Assembly (NCBI GenBank): GCA_947178105.1
Contig: CAMWXD010000002.1
Span: 1 to 64,000, forward strand
DNA from: an uncultured Eubacterium sp.
GTDB taxonomy: Bacteria > Bacillota > Clostridia > Lachnospirales > Lachnospiraceae
DNA length: 64,000 nt
Reading direction: 5' to 3'
Positions 44,101-52,031 of the stretch are shown in pieces. Within the stretch, counting starts at the first letter, position 1; the number at the start of each line of letters is the position of its first letter. Under the pieces are notes generated by a model, which worked only from the letters and a program-made list of their open reading frames with translations, made no database searches and was not told the origin of the DNA. Position numbers and translations under genes: made by a program.

Positions 44101-45180
44101 TTACCTGGCCTGCGAGAGCAATTCACGCTCCAGTTCTTCATAATTGTAGGTACGCTGTGAAAAATTGGCAAAGCCTCCTGCACAGGTTCCTTTTGCGGTA
44201 CGGACGGCAGCTTTGCCGGCAGAGACTTTTTTCGCCTTTGCTTCCTGGTACTGTGCATCCAGCAGCTTGACGTCGTTTAGGGTGCGTACGTTGTGCTGCT
44301 TCCAGTTTTGCAGTATCGAATCCGCATAGTCGAAGCTGATCTGGTGGATCCGCAGGATCGTTTTTTCACATGCCAGTGCGATGACTTCATCGGAAAATCC
44401 GAGCTCTTCGGACCACTTGTGCACATATTTAAGCTCTGCTTCCGCAAGGGTTCGGTTGGAGATACCAAACGCTTTTTGCACGGCGTATACGGCATTGCCG
44501 TGGTGCTGCAAAGCCTGCTTGGCATCGGTCAGCGTGCGTATGCCGGCTTCCGCCCAGGAAAGCGCGATCTTATCCATATACCGGATGCTTAAGTGGTTTT
44601 TCGCTACACACTGTTCGATCAGGTATTCGACCAGGCTCGGCGAAAACTTCAGTTTGTCCAGCCAGTAGAGGATCATCTGGATCTCGGTATTGTTTAACGG
44701 ATGGCCGAGATAACGCTCTGTTACAAATAAAATCTCCTGGACGGATTCACTTTCGCTGAGCAGGGCAAGCTGGTTTCTCGAATATTCTGTACGTTCCGGC
44801 AGCTTGTGCTTTTGTTCGGTATGGCATGTATCAGCCGGCAAAGCAGGCTCTGCTTCCTGTGCGGCACGCGGCATCTTACTGGATGTAAAGTCCGACAGGC
44901 AGATGCCGGTCAGCTCCGCCTGCTTGTTAAATTCCAGGCGCAGCAGGCGCATTTTCTCCCAGTATTTTAAGGCGCGCGTGACATCCTTTTCCGTATGGTC
45001 GAACTTGTCCGCGATGTCCGAGATGGAGAACACTGTATCAGGGTTGTTCATACAACGGAGAAGATACAGATAGATTTTGACAAACTCCCCATCTGCGTGC
45101 GTCATATATTCATCAATAAAGGTATTTGGTACATAGGTGGCAGCAAGCGTGCTGTCCCGTTTCAGTAATATATCAGCCAT
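44101..45180 (-). CDS. DnaD-domain replication initiation protein
   Basis: A 359-residue protein acting with the helicase loader at initiation and restart. The first 110 residues are the winged-helix N-terminal part (VPNTFIDEYMTHADGEFVKI, ISDIADKFDHTEKDVTRALKYW). Two DnaD/DnaB C-terminal modules follow (YLGHPLNNTEIQMILYWLDK, GISNRTLAEAELKYVHKWSE), each ending in a YxxxILxxW-like motif (DYADSILQNWKQH). The ATG at 45180 has AGAGGG upstream; a longer in-frame start at 45240 overlaps the promoter. DnaA-box-like repeats lie about 100 bases upstream. Confidence 0.88.
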   Translation of the reverse strand: MADILLKRDSTLAATYVPNTFIDEYMTHADGEFVKIYLYLLRCMNNPDTVFSISDIADKFDHTEKDVTRALKYWEKMRLLRLEFNKQAELTGICLSDFTSSKMPRAAQEAEPALPADTCHTEQKHKLPERTEYSRNQLALLSESESVQEILFVTERYLGHPLNNTEIQMILYWLDKLKFSPSLVEYLIEQCVAKNHLSIRYMDKIALSWAEAGIRTLTDAKQALQHHGNAVYAVQKAFGISNRTLAEAELKYVHKWSEELGFSDEVIALACEKTILRIHQISFDYADSILQNWKQHNVRTLNDVKLLDAQYQEAKAKKVSAGKAAVRTAKGTCAGGFANFSQRTYNYEELERELLSQAR

Positions 45181-45205
45181 ATGCATTCCCTCTCTTACTG
45201 CACAG

Positions 45206-45234
45206 ATTATAGCACAGGATTTGCCAAATGAGAA
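45206..45234 (-). promoter_or_regulatory. Promoter of the dnaD-dnaC-prs operon
   Basis: On the minus strand a perfect -10 TATAAT (45211-45206) with TTCTCA 17 bases upstream as a moderate -35. Transcription would start about 20 bases before dnaD. Confidence 0.55.
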
Positions 45235-45280
45235 GTACATTTTTTTCGCAAAGTCTGTGAATTCAAGGCATCCCGGTGAT

Positions 45281-45307
45281 TGTGGATAAAGTGGATAAGG
45301 TGGATAA
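45281..45307 (+). repeat. Three 9-bp DnaA-box-like tandem repeats upstream of dnaD
   Basis: TGTGGATAA, AGTGGATAA and GGTGGATAA follow each other without gaps. Read on the minus strand they are TTATCCACA (the exact DnaA consensus), TTATCCACT and TTATCCACC. Two further exact copies lie at 45433-45450. They sit 47-75 bases upstream of the dnaD -35 region. Confidence 0.75.
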
Positions 45308-45391
45308 GGATGAAACTCACATTATATTAATTCTCAAAAAGGCTGAAAATGAAATCTTTTTGTATTTTTGTCGAAGCAGTGGACAAAACAC

Positions 45392-45439
45392 AAAAAATCC
45401 ACATTGAAAAAGGCATCTTTTGCACAATTCAATGTGGAT
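45392..45439 (-). terminator. Terminator of murC
   Basis: On the minus strand ATCCACATTGAA pairs with TTCAATGTGGAT around a 19-base loop, followed by six T residues. The stem overlaps one of the DnaA-box-like copies. Confidence 0.82.
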
Positions 45440-45450
45440 AATGTGGATAA
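45433..45450 (+). repeat. Two exact DnaA-box copies adjoining murC
   Basis: TGTGGATAA twice in direct tandem (45433-45441, 45442-45450). The first overlaps the murC terminator stem, so it could exist for base pairing rather than DnaA binding. Confidence 0.6.
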
Positions 45451-46890
45451 CTATTGGGAAAGAAGGTCTTCACCCACTTTTAAGATATCTCCGGCACCCA
45501 TAGTTATCAACAAGTCACCGTTCATTACTTTTTTTAATAAAAATTTTTCGATTTCTTCAAACGATGGAAAATAATAGCATTCACACCCTTGTTTTTGCAG
45601 CCGTTCCAGCAGGTCAAGAGAGCTTATGCCAAGCGTATCGGTTTCTCTTGCGGCGTAAATATCAGCCAGCACGACGAGGTCTGCACCGGACAGAGCCTTG
45701 GCAAAATCTTCCAGAAACGCTTTGGTACGTGAATACGTATGCGGCTGAAAGACACAAATAATACGGGAATGCGGATATTGTTCAGCAGCGCTTAAGGTAG
45801 CGGTGATTTCTGTCGGATGGTGCGCATAGTCATCGATAACTGTAGCGCCATGCAGCTTCCCTTTTACCTGAAAGCGGCGGTCAGTTCCGCAAAATGCATG
45901 AAGGCCCTGGGCAATGGCGTCCGCCGGGATCCCCATAGTAACGGCAAGCGCAGCCGCGGCAAGCGCATTGCTGATATTGTGGCGGCCCGGAACACGAAGG
46001 CTCACCTCGCATACCTTTTCCGACTCTTTCCATGTGAGAAAGCGGGAGCTTGCCCCGTCCTCAGAGTGGATGATCTTGTGTGTGTTGTGCATGACTGTAA
46101 ACTGTGCAAAGCCGGATTCCTGATAGGTGATCTGATCCGGGTAAAAGGTACAGCAGTTGTCGAAGCCATACGTGATCGTGTTGCATTCCAGTCCTTGCAA
46201 GAGCGGTTCCAGATCCTCGATCTCATGGTTGACAATCAGCGTGCCGTCTGCCGCCGTATTTTCCGCAAACAGGCGAAAGGAATGGCGGATGTCTGCAAGG
46301 TCTTTAAAAAAGTCCATATGGTCTTCCTCAATATTTAAGATCACGCTGTATTTTGGATAAAAATGTAAAAAGCTGTTCGTGTACTCACATGCTTCCGTTA
46401 CAAAGCAGGAAGAATGCCCGACACGGATATTTCCGCCGATTGCCGGCAGTATCCCGCCTACAGAAATCGTAGGGTCTGCGTTTGCGGCAAGCAGGATCTG
46501 CGTGATCATCGAGGTCGTTGTTGTCTTGCCGTGCGTGCCGGCGACAGCGACGGACTGTTTGTAGTTTTTCATCATCTGCCCTAACAGCTCCGCCCGGCTT
46601 AATAAAGGGATGCCGTTTGCGGCCGCAGCCTGGTATTCTGGATTGTCTTGATGGACTGCCGCCGTGTAGACGACAACGTCTGTCCCAGGCTGAATGTGGC
46701 TGGCGTCGTGGCCGTAGTAGATTACAGCGCCTGACTGCTCCAGTTTTCTGGTAAGCTCTGATTCTTTTGCATCCGAGCCGGATATCGTAAATTGTTCTTC
46801 CAGCAGGACTTCCGCAAGCCCGCTCATGCTGATTCCGCCGATACCGATGAAATGGATATGGGCCGGCTGATTAAATTGAATCTCATACAT
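45451..46890 (-). CDS. murC: UDP-N-acetylmuramate-L-alanine ligase
   Basis: A 479-residue cytoplasmic Mur ligase adding L-alanine to UDP-MurNAc, the first amino-acid step of peptidoglycan synthesis. The N-terminal Rossmann motif HFIGIGGISMSGLA, the ATP loop VAGTHGKTTTTSM, EACEYTNSFLHFYP and DYAHHPTEI identify MurC. I start at ATG 46890 (MYEIQFNQ), preceded by GCAGGTG; an in-frame ATG at 46929 is less likely. It is transcribed alone, ending in its own terminator. Confidence 0.96.
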   Translation of the reverse strand: MYEIQFNQPAHIHFIGIGGISMSGLAEVLLEEQFTISGSDAKESELTRKLEQSGAVIYYGHDASHIQPGTDVVVYTAAVHQDNPEYQAAAANGIPLLSRAELLGQMMKNYKQSVAVAGTHGKTTTTSMITQILLAANADPTISVGGILPAIGGNIRVGHSSCFVTEACEYTNSFLHFYPKYSVILNIEEDHMDFFKDLADIRHSFRLFAENTAADGTLIVNHEIEDLEPLLQGLECNTITYGFDNCCTFYPDQITYQESGFAQFTVMHNTHKIIHSEDGASSRFLTWKESEKVCEVSLRVPGRHNISNALAAAALAVTMGIPADAIAQGLHAFCGTDRRFQVKGKLHGATVIDDYAHHPTEITATLSAAEQYPHSRIICVFQPHTYSRTKAFLEDFAKALSGADLVVLADIYAARETDTLGISSLDLLERLQKQGCECYYFPSFEEIEKFLLKKVMNGDLLITMGAGDILKVGEDLLSQ

Positions 46891-46968
46891 TTGATATACA
46901 CCTGCACAATCTATATTTATTGTATGCACAAATGCAGAAAATATATACTGAATTTGTGAACTGTTTTT

Positions 46969-46996
46969 ATTATAAACCTATCTGTTTCATTTGCAA
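46969..46996 (-). promoter_or_regulatory. Sigma-A promoter of murC
   Basis: On the minus strand -35 TTGCAA and -10 TATAAT with a 16-base spacer, about 80 bases before the start. Confidence 0.7.
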
Positions 46997-47068
46997 ATTG
47001 TTTCTTTAGAAAATTTTGTAAAATGCTACAAAAACAGCATCAGAAAAGACAAAAAGATGTGAAAAATG

Positions 47069-47098
47069 TTGTACATTTTGAAACGGATATGTTATACT
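47069..47098 (+). promoter_or_regulatory. Promoter of glgC-glgD
   Basis: -35 TTGTAC and -10 TATACT with an 18-base spacer, 45 bases before the glgC start. It is divergent from the murC promoter. Confidence 0.65.
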
Positions 47099-47142
47099 AG
47101 ATTGTACAGACATACTGAATATTTAGATGAGGGGTGAGCGAA

Positions 47143-48417
47143 GTGGTTTGTAAAGAAATGATCGCCATGTTGCTGGCTGGCGGGCAGGGAAGCCGGCTTG
47201 GAGTCCTGACTTCCGCAGTGGCAAAGCCGGCGGTTGCCTTTGGCGGCAAATACCGGATTGTTGATTTTCCGCTCAGCAACTGTATCAATTCCGGGATCGA
47301 TACGGTAGGCGTACTGACGCAGTACCAGCCGCTTAGGTTAAATTCACATATCGGCATCGGCATTCCGTGGGATCTCGACCGGAATTACGGCGGCGTGACG
47401 GTGCTGCCGCCATATGAAAAGAGCGACAACAGCGAATGGTATACCGGAACAGCGAATGCGATTTTCCAGAATTTGAATTATATGGAGAGTTACCATCCTG
47501 AGTATGTGATTATTTTATCCGGAGACCATATTTATAAAATGGACTATGAAGAGATGCTGGACTTCCACAAGGCAAATCGCGCAGACGTCACAATCGCGGC
47601 AATGACGGTTCCGATCGAGGAAGCAAGCAGGTTTGGCATCGTTATTACAGACGAGGAAAAGCGGATACGGGAATTTGAAGAAAAACCGGAACATCCAAGA
47701 AGCAATATGGCTTCGATGGGTATTTACATATTTAGCTGGAAGGTATTAAAGGATGCGCTTGTAGCATTAAAGGATCAAAGGAGCTGTGATTTTGGCAAGC
47801 ATATCATCCCATATTTGCATGAAAGGGAATTTCGGATGTTTGCATATGAGTACAACGGCTACTGGAAGGATGTCGGTACGCTTGGGTCTTATTGGGAAGC
47901 AAATATGGAGCTGATCGACCTGATTCCTGAATTTAATTTGTATGAGAAGTATTGGAAAATTTACACTAAATGTGATATTATTGAACCACAGTATATTGCG
48001 GCAGAAGCAATCGTAGAAAAGAGCCTGATTGGAGAAGGCTGCGAAGTGTACGGAGAAGTATACAGCTCTGTAGTCGGGGCGGGCGTTACAATCGGCAGAG
48101 GCTCTGTAATACGCAATTCCATTATTATGAAGGATGTTGTGATCGGTGAAAATGTCCTGATTGATAAAGGGATCATTGCAGAAAATACGAGGATCGGCGA
48201 CCGTGCGCAGATCGGTGTCGGCGATTATGCGCCAAGCACTTACAATCCAAAGGTATATGCATTTGACCTTGTTACGGTCGGGGAAGATTCGGTGATTCCT
48301 CAAGATGTCAGGATCGGGCGCAATACGGCAGTTGCAGGCGTTACAACGGCAGAGGACTATCCGAACGGGCAGCTTGCAAGCGGAGATTCGATCATAAAGG
48401 AAGGGGAACCGGCATGA
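47143..48417 (+). CDS. glgC: Glucose-1-phosphate adenylyltransferase
   Basis: A 424-residue ADP-glucose pyrophosphorylase, making ADP-glucose from glucose 1-phosphate and ATP for glycogen synthesis. Catalytic motifs are present: [58 protein letters not shown] and GYWKDVGT. The C-terminus is a left-handed beta-helix with hexapeptide repeats. I pick GTG 47143, eight bases after AGGGG; GTG 47134 is also in frame. It overlaps glgD by four bases (ATGA). Confidence 0.95.
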   Translation: MVCKEMIAMLLAGGQGSRLGVLTSAVAKPAVAFGGKYRIVDFPLSNCINSGIDTVGVLTQYQPLRLNSHIGIGIPWDLDRNYGGVTVLPPYEKSDNSEWYTGTANAIFQNLNYMESYHPEYVIILSGDHIYKMDYEEMLDFHKANRADVTIAAMTVPIEEASRFGIVITDEEKRIREFEEKPEHPRSNMASMGIYIFSWKVLKDALVALKDQRSCDFGKHIIPYLHEREFRMFAYEYNGYWKDVGTLGSYWEANMELIDLIPEFNLYEKYWKIYTKCDIIEPQYIAAEAIVEKSLIGEGCEVYGEVYSSVVGAGVTIGRGSVIRNSIIMKDVVIGENVLIDKGIIAENTRIGDRAQIGVGDYAPSTYNPKVYAFDLVTVGEDSVIPQDVRIGRNTAVAGVTTAEDYPNGQLASGDSIIKEGEPA

Positions 48418-49535
48418 AGGCATTAGGACTGATCTTAGCAGGCGGCAATAACAACCGTATGCAGGAATTATCAAAGAAAAGGGCGATTGCGGCAATGCCT
48501 GTAGGCGGCAGCTTCCGTTGCATTGATTTTGCGCTGAGCAATATGACCAATTCGCAGATCCAGACAGTGGCTGTATTGACACAGTATAATGCGCGTTCCT
48601 TAAATGAACATTTAAGTTCGTCGAAATGGTGGGACTTTGGACGGAAGCAGGGCGGATTGTATGTATTTACACCAACCGTTACAGCGGATAATAGCTGGTG
48701 GTATCGCGGCACAGCAGACGCCATGTACCAGAACATTGATTTTTTAAAAAGATGCCATGAGCCGTATGTCATTATAACAAGCGGCGACTGTGTCTATAAG
48801 ATTGACTATAATAAGATTCTTGATTATCATATAGAGAAGAAGGCGGATATCACGGTCGTTGTCAAAGATATGGACAAATCCGAAGACGTCAGCAGATATG
48901 GCGTGATTAAGATGAATGAGGATTCCAGGATCGTAGAGTTTGAGGAAAAGCCGATGGTGGCACAGTCATACACGGTATCCACAGGGATCTATGTGATTCG
49001 GAGAAGGCAACTGATCGACTTGCTGGAGCATTGCGCGCAGGAGAGCCGGAGTGACTTTGTCACAGATATTCTGATCCGGTATAAGAACTTGAAGCGTATG
49101 TACGGATATAAGCTGGAAGGGTACTGGAGCAATATTTCTACGGTGGAGGCTTATTACAGGACAAACATGGATTTTTTAAAGCCGGAAGTACGCAAATTCT
49201 TTTTCAGGGATTATCCGCATGTCTATTCCAAGGTGGATGACCTGCCGCCGGCAAAATATAACGTCGGCTCAGACGTGCATAACAGCCTGATTTCCAGCGG
49301 CTGCATTATAAACAGTAAAGTGGAAAATTCAGTTCTGTTTAAAGAAGTATTTGTAGGAAAGAACTGTGTAATCAAGAACTCTATTATATTAAATGAGGTC
49401 TACATAGGTGACAATACGCATATCGAGAATTGTATCGTAGAGAGTCGGGGGACTCTGAAAGCGAATACTTATTATTGCGGTGACAGCGGAATTAAGGTAG
49501 TCGTGGAGGATAACAATGAACGGTATGGGTTGTAA
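48414..49535 (+). CDS. glgD: ADP-glucose pyrophosphorylase regulatory subunit GlgD
   Basis: A 373-residue GlgC paralogue that in Bacillota forms a heterotetramer with GlgC and increases its activity. The nucleotide loop is altered ([19 protein letters not shown] instead of GGQGSRL), the usual sign of a non-catalytic subunit. The sugar-binding half and beta-helix end are retained ([26 protein letters not shown]). The start overlaps the glgC stop, giving translational coupling and matched subunit amounts. Confidence 0.93.
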   Translation: MKALGLILAGGNNNRMQELSKKRAIAAMPVGGSFRCIDFALSNMTNSQIQTVAVLTQYNARSLNEHLSSSKWWDFGRKQGGLYVFTPTVTADNSWWYRGTADAMYQNIDFLKRCHEPYVIITSGDCVYKIDYNKILDYHIEKKADITVVVKDMDKSEDVSRYGVIKMNEDSRIVEFEEKPMVAQSYTVSTGIYVIRRRQLIDLLEHCAQESRSDFVTDILIRYKNLKRMYGYKLEGYWSNISTVEAYYRTNMDFLKPEVRKFFFRDYPHVYSKVDDLPPAKYNVGSDVHNSLISSGCIINSKVENSVLFKEVFVGKNCVIKNSIILNEVYIGDNTHIENCIVESRGTLKANTYYCGDSGIKVVVEDNNERYGL

Positions 49536-49652
49536 TAGATTACAGGCTGCGGCAGGTTGCTGCGGCTTGTTGGTCACAAGTTTCAAGGAGGCGGTATAAA
49601 CTATAATAAGTAAATGAGAGGTGTTTTATAGGAATGAAGAAAGGGGCGAAAG

Positions 49653-49928
49653 ATGATGCGAATAACAGATGTCCGAGTCCGAAAAGTTGAAAAAGAAGGA
49701 AAGATGAAAGCAGTGGTATCGATCACAATCGACGATGAGTTTGTTGTGCATGATATCAAAGTAATTGAAGGGGTTAAGGGATTGTTTATCGCGATGCCAA
49801 GTAGAAGGGCAGCCGATGGAGAGTTCCGAGATATTGCTCATCCGATTAATTCTGAGACCAGGGACCATATTCAGAACATTATCCTTGAGGAGTATCAAAA
49901 ACAAATGACAGCAGAAGAAGAGACGTGA
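49653..49928 (+). CDS. spoVG: Septation protein SpoVG
   Basis: A 91-residue (90 if the second ATG is used) nucleic-acid-binding regulator. The family sequence is clear: [43 protein letters not shown]. SpoVG affects asymmetric division at sporulation and, in several Gram-positives, expression of surface and virulence genes by binding DNA or RNA. AAAGGGG lies upstream. A strong terminator follows. Its presence fits a spore-forming lineage but does not prove sporulation. Confidence 0.95.
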   Translation: MMRITDVRVRKVEKEGKMKAVVSITIDDEFVVHDIKVIEGVKGLFIAMPSRRAADGEFRDIAHPINSETRDHIQNIILEEYQKQMTAEEET

Positions 49929-49983
49929 ATGACGAGTGAAACAGAATAAAAAAGAAAAGGGCAGAGTGATTGCCCGAAAGAGA

Positions 49984-50031
49984 CTGCAACAGGTTTAAGA
50001 AGGAAAATTCATTGCCTGTTGCAGTTTTTTT
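49984..50031 (+). terminator. Terminator after spoVG
   Basis: CTGCAACAGG pairs with CCTGTTGCAG around a 21-base loop, followed by seven T residues. Confidence 0.9.
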
Positions 50032-50056
50032 GTGGTTTTTTAGCTAAAAATAACAG

Positions 50057-51160
50057 TTACATTTCCTTCTCAGCAGATGCCTCCCGCCCAGCATATTCTT
50101 CCACAGCCGGATCTATCATTTCCTGCACGCGGTGCCATTCCTTGGTGGATTCGTCTTTTACCGTTTCGCTCCGGTTCTGGGATAAAAAGCGTGCCAGCTC
50201 ATAGCAGCTAATCCAGATTTCTCCGTTGCCGTCCTTTTGGGATTCGTCAAAAATAAGCTGCAAGCCGAAGTGCAGATGTATAATGTCGATATTATTTACG
50301 TTCTCTTTATCGCTGTAACCTGTATGCCCCATATAGCCGATCACGTCACCTGCAGTTACAAGGCTTCCTTCCTTTAAGGATTTGTTATATGGAAAGTTCT
50401 GCCTAAGGTGTGCGTAATAGTAATAGCGTTTTTGATCAAAGCTGCGGATGCCGATACGCCAGCCGCCGTAGCGGTTCCAGCCAAGGCATTCCACGTAGCC
50501 TGACTCCACGGCGATAATCGGCGTCCCGATCTGCCCCATCATATCGTGCCCAAGATGCTGCCTGCGGTAGCCGAAGGAACGGGAGGAGCCAAAGTCATCG
50601 TAATCGGTATAAGGAAATCCTTTTGCGATCGGAGAAAAGGCTTTCAGTCCGTACTGTTTTTCGGTATCGGCTCCGGGAAGCTGGTATTCACCGACAAAAC
50701 CGCCCAGCACGGCATGATAGGCTTCGTTGTAATAGTCATAGTATTTCATATCCTGCGTGAGTTCCTCTAATGTTGATTCTTTATTCAATATTTTGCCTGC
50801 AATCGTATCCATATCGGCACTTTTGTAATTTTTAAAATCTCCGCCATATTTTGCTCCCAGTATGGCAAGCAGGCAAACCCAGTCGATGGGCGTATCCGTA
50901 TCATGCGCTTTCAAGTCGTATTGATAAGCGTCATTCATGGCAGCGCTCGTTACGTGAAAATCTACCCATTTGATAAAATCCTTGCCGGCGGTATTGCTGC
51001 CCGATTCGGATTCTGCGTTTTGGGAAGATACAGGGGCATTTGCAGAATGCGCAGAAAAAAGCTCCTGTACCAGCCGGAATGGGTGAGAAAAAAATACAAT
51101 AGCAAAGAGAGTGAGAAGCTCGATCAATACAATGCATTTAAAGCGGGAGGGTTTCATCAT
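50057..51160 (-). CDS. M23-family (LytM-like) zinc metallopeptidase, membrane-anchored
   Basis: A 367-residue exported peptidoglycan-directed endopeptidase or scaffold. An N-terminal membrane segment (CIVLIELLTLFAIVFFSHPF) anchors it outside the cell. The M23 zinc ligands are visible: HLGHDMMG (H and D of the HxxxD motif) and HLHFGLQ (HxH), about 120 residues apart, with GYVECLGWNRYGGWRIGI between. I start at ATG 51160 (MMKPSRFK); a longer frame to 51223 exists but neither start has a strong site. Convergent with spoVG, divergent from pth. Confidence 0.85.
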   Translation of the reverse strand: MMKPSRFKCIVLIELLTLFAIVFFSHPFRLVQELFSAHSANAPVSSQNAESESGSNTAGKDFIKWVDFHVTSAAMNDAYQYDLKAHDTDTPIDWVCLLAILGAKYGGDFKNYKSADMDTIAGKILNKESTLEELTQDMKYYDYYNEAYHAVLGGFVGEYQLPGADTEKQYGLKAFSPIAKGFPYTDYDDFGSSRSFGYRRQHLGHDMMGQIGTPIIAVESGYVECLGWNRYGGWRIGIRSFDQKRYYYYAHLRQNFPYNKSLKEGSLVTAGDVIGYMGHTGYSDKENVNNIDIIHLHFGLQLIFDESQKDGNGEIWISCYELARFLSQNRSETVKDESTKEWHRVQEMIDPAVEEYAGREASAEKEM

Positions 51161-51239
51161 AATTATTCTACCAGTATTGAGAGGTGGTTTGTAATATGTA
51201 TATGAAACGCAAGGCTGCTGCATTCCTGCATTTTATATC

Positions 51240-51268
51240 TTGTCAGAACGGCGTTTCTCTGCTACAAT
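51240..51268 (+). promoter_or_regulatory. Promoter of the pth-mfd operon
   Basis: -35 TTGTCA and -10 TACAAT with a 17-base spacer. The 110-base leader that follows contains a hairpin AGCCTGAC/GTCAGGCT (51302-51333). Confidence 0.65.
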
Positions 51269-51378
51269 ATTGCCGGTGAACATAATGAATTCTGTTCGTA
51301 GAGCCTGACTTTGTATGGATACGAGGTCAGGCTAAGGTAAGTTTCAATAAAGGAAAAAGTGAGGAAGAGGCAGCGGAT

Positions 51379-51954
51379 ATGTATATCATAGCAGGACTTG
51401 GCAATCCAGACAGAAAATATGAAAATACAAGGCATAATATCGGGTTTGACACCGTTGATGCGCTTGCGCAGGAGTACCATATTGCAATCAATGAGGTAAA
51501 GCACCGGGCAGTCTGCGGCAGCGGGTTCATTGCAGGGCAGAAGGTGCTGCTGTTAAAGCCGTTGACATATATGAATAACAGCGGGGAAGCGGTCGGCGCA
51601 GCGCTGCATTATTATAAGCTTGACCCGGCGTCGGAGCTTTTGGTCGTCTATGACGATATCAGCCTGGAACCGGGAAATATACGGATCAGGCTAAAAGGTA
51701 GCGCAGGCGGGCATAATGGAATGAAGAGCATTATTTCGCATGTGGGTACACAGGAGTTTGCGAGGATCAAGGTTGGCGTGGGCGCAAAGCCGGACGGATG
51801 GGATTTAGCCGACTATGTGCTGGGACATTTTTCTGAGGAAGAACGCGCCGCCGCTCAGGAGGCTGTAAAGGACGCTGTGGCGGCTGCGGCGCTTCTTGTA
51901 GGCGGCGATGCTGCGCAGGCGATGAATTTGTATAATAAAAAGAAAAAGCCCTGA
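51379..51954 (+). CDS. pth: Peptidyl-tRNA hydrolase
   Basis: A 191-residue enzyme releasing tRNA from stalled peptidyl-tRNA. Conserved motifs: IAGLGNPDRKYENTRHNIGF with the catalytic histidine, PLTYMNNSG, VYDDISLEPG and GSAGGHNGMKSI. It starts at ATG 51379, moderately spaced from GAGGAAGAGG. mfd follows after about 75 bases, a common Firmicutes pairing. Confidence 0.97.
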   Translation: MYIIAGLGNPDRKYENTRHNIGFDTVDALAQEYHIAINEVKHRAVCGSGFIAGQKVLLLKPLTYMNNSGEAVGAALHYYKLDPASELLVVYDDISLEPGNIRIRLKGSAGGHNGMKSIISHVGTQEFARIKVGVGAKPDGWDLADYVLGHFSEEERAAAQEAVKDAVAAAALLVGGDAAQAMNLYNKKKKP

Positions 51955-52031
51955 TAAATAATAATGATAAAAAACAATGATAAAACGAAACGTATAGTAA
52001 GATAACAAAATAAAAAGGAATGGCGAAAAAT

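Noticed and set aside
45281-45450. Chromosomal replication origin
   Set aside because: DnaA-like boxes are present, but dnaA, dnaN and an obvious unwinding region are absent; a regulatory cluster is more likely.
46921-46940. ATGCACAAATGC upstream of murC, similar to the LacI operator motif
   Set aside because: Only a partial match near a cell-wall gene, with no fructan context; most likely chance.
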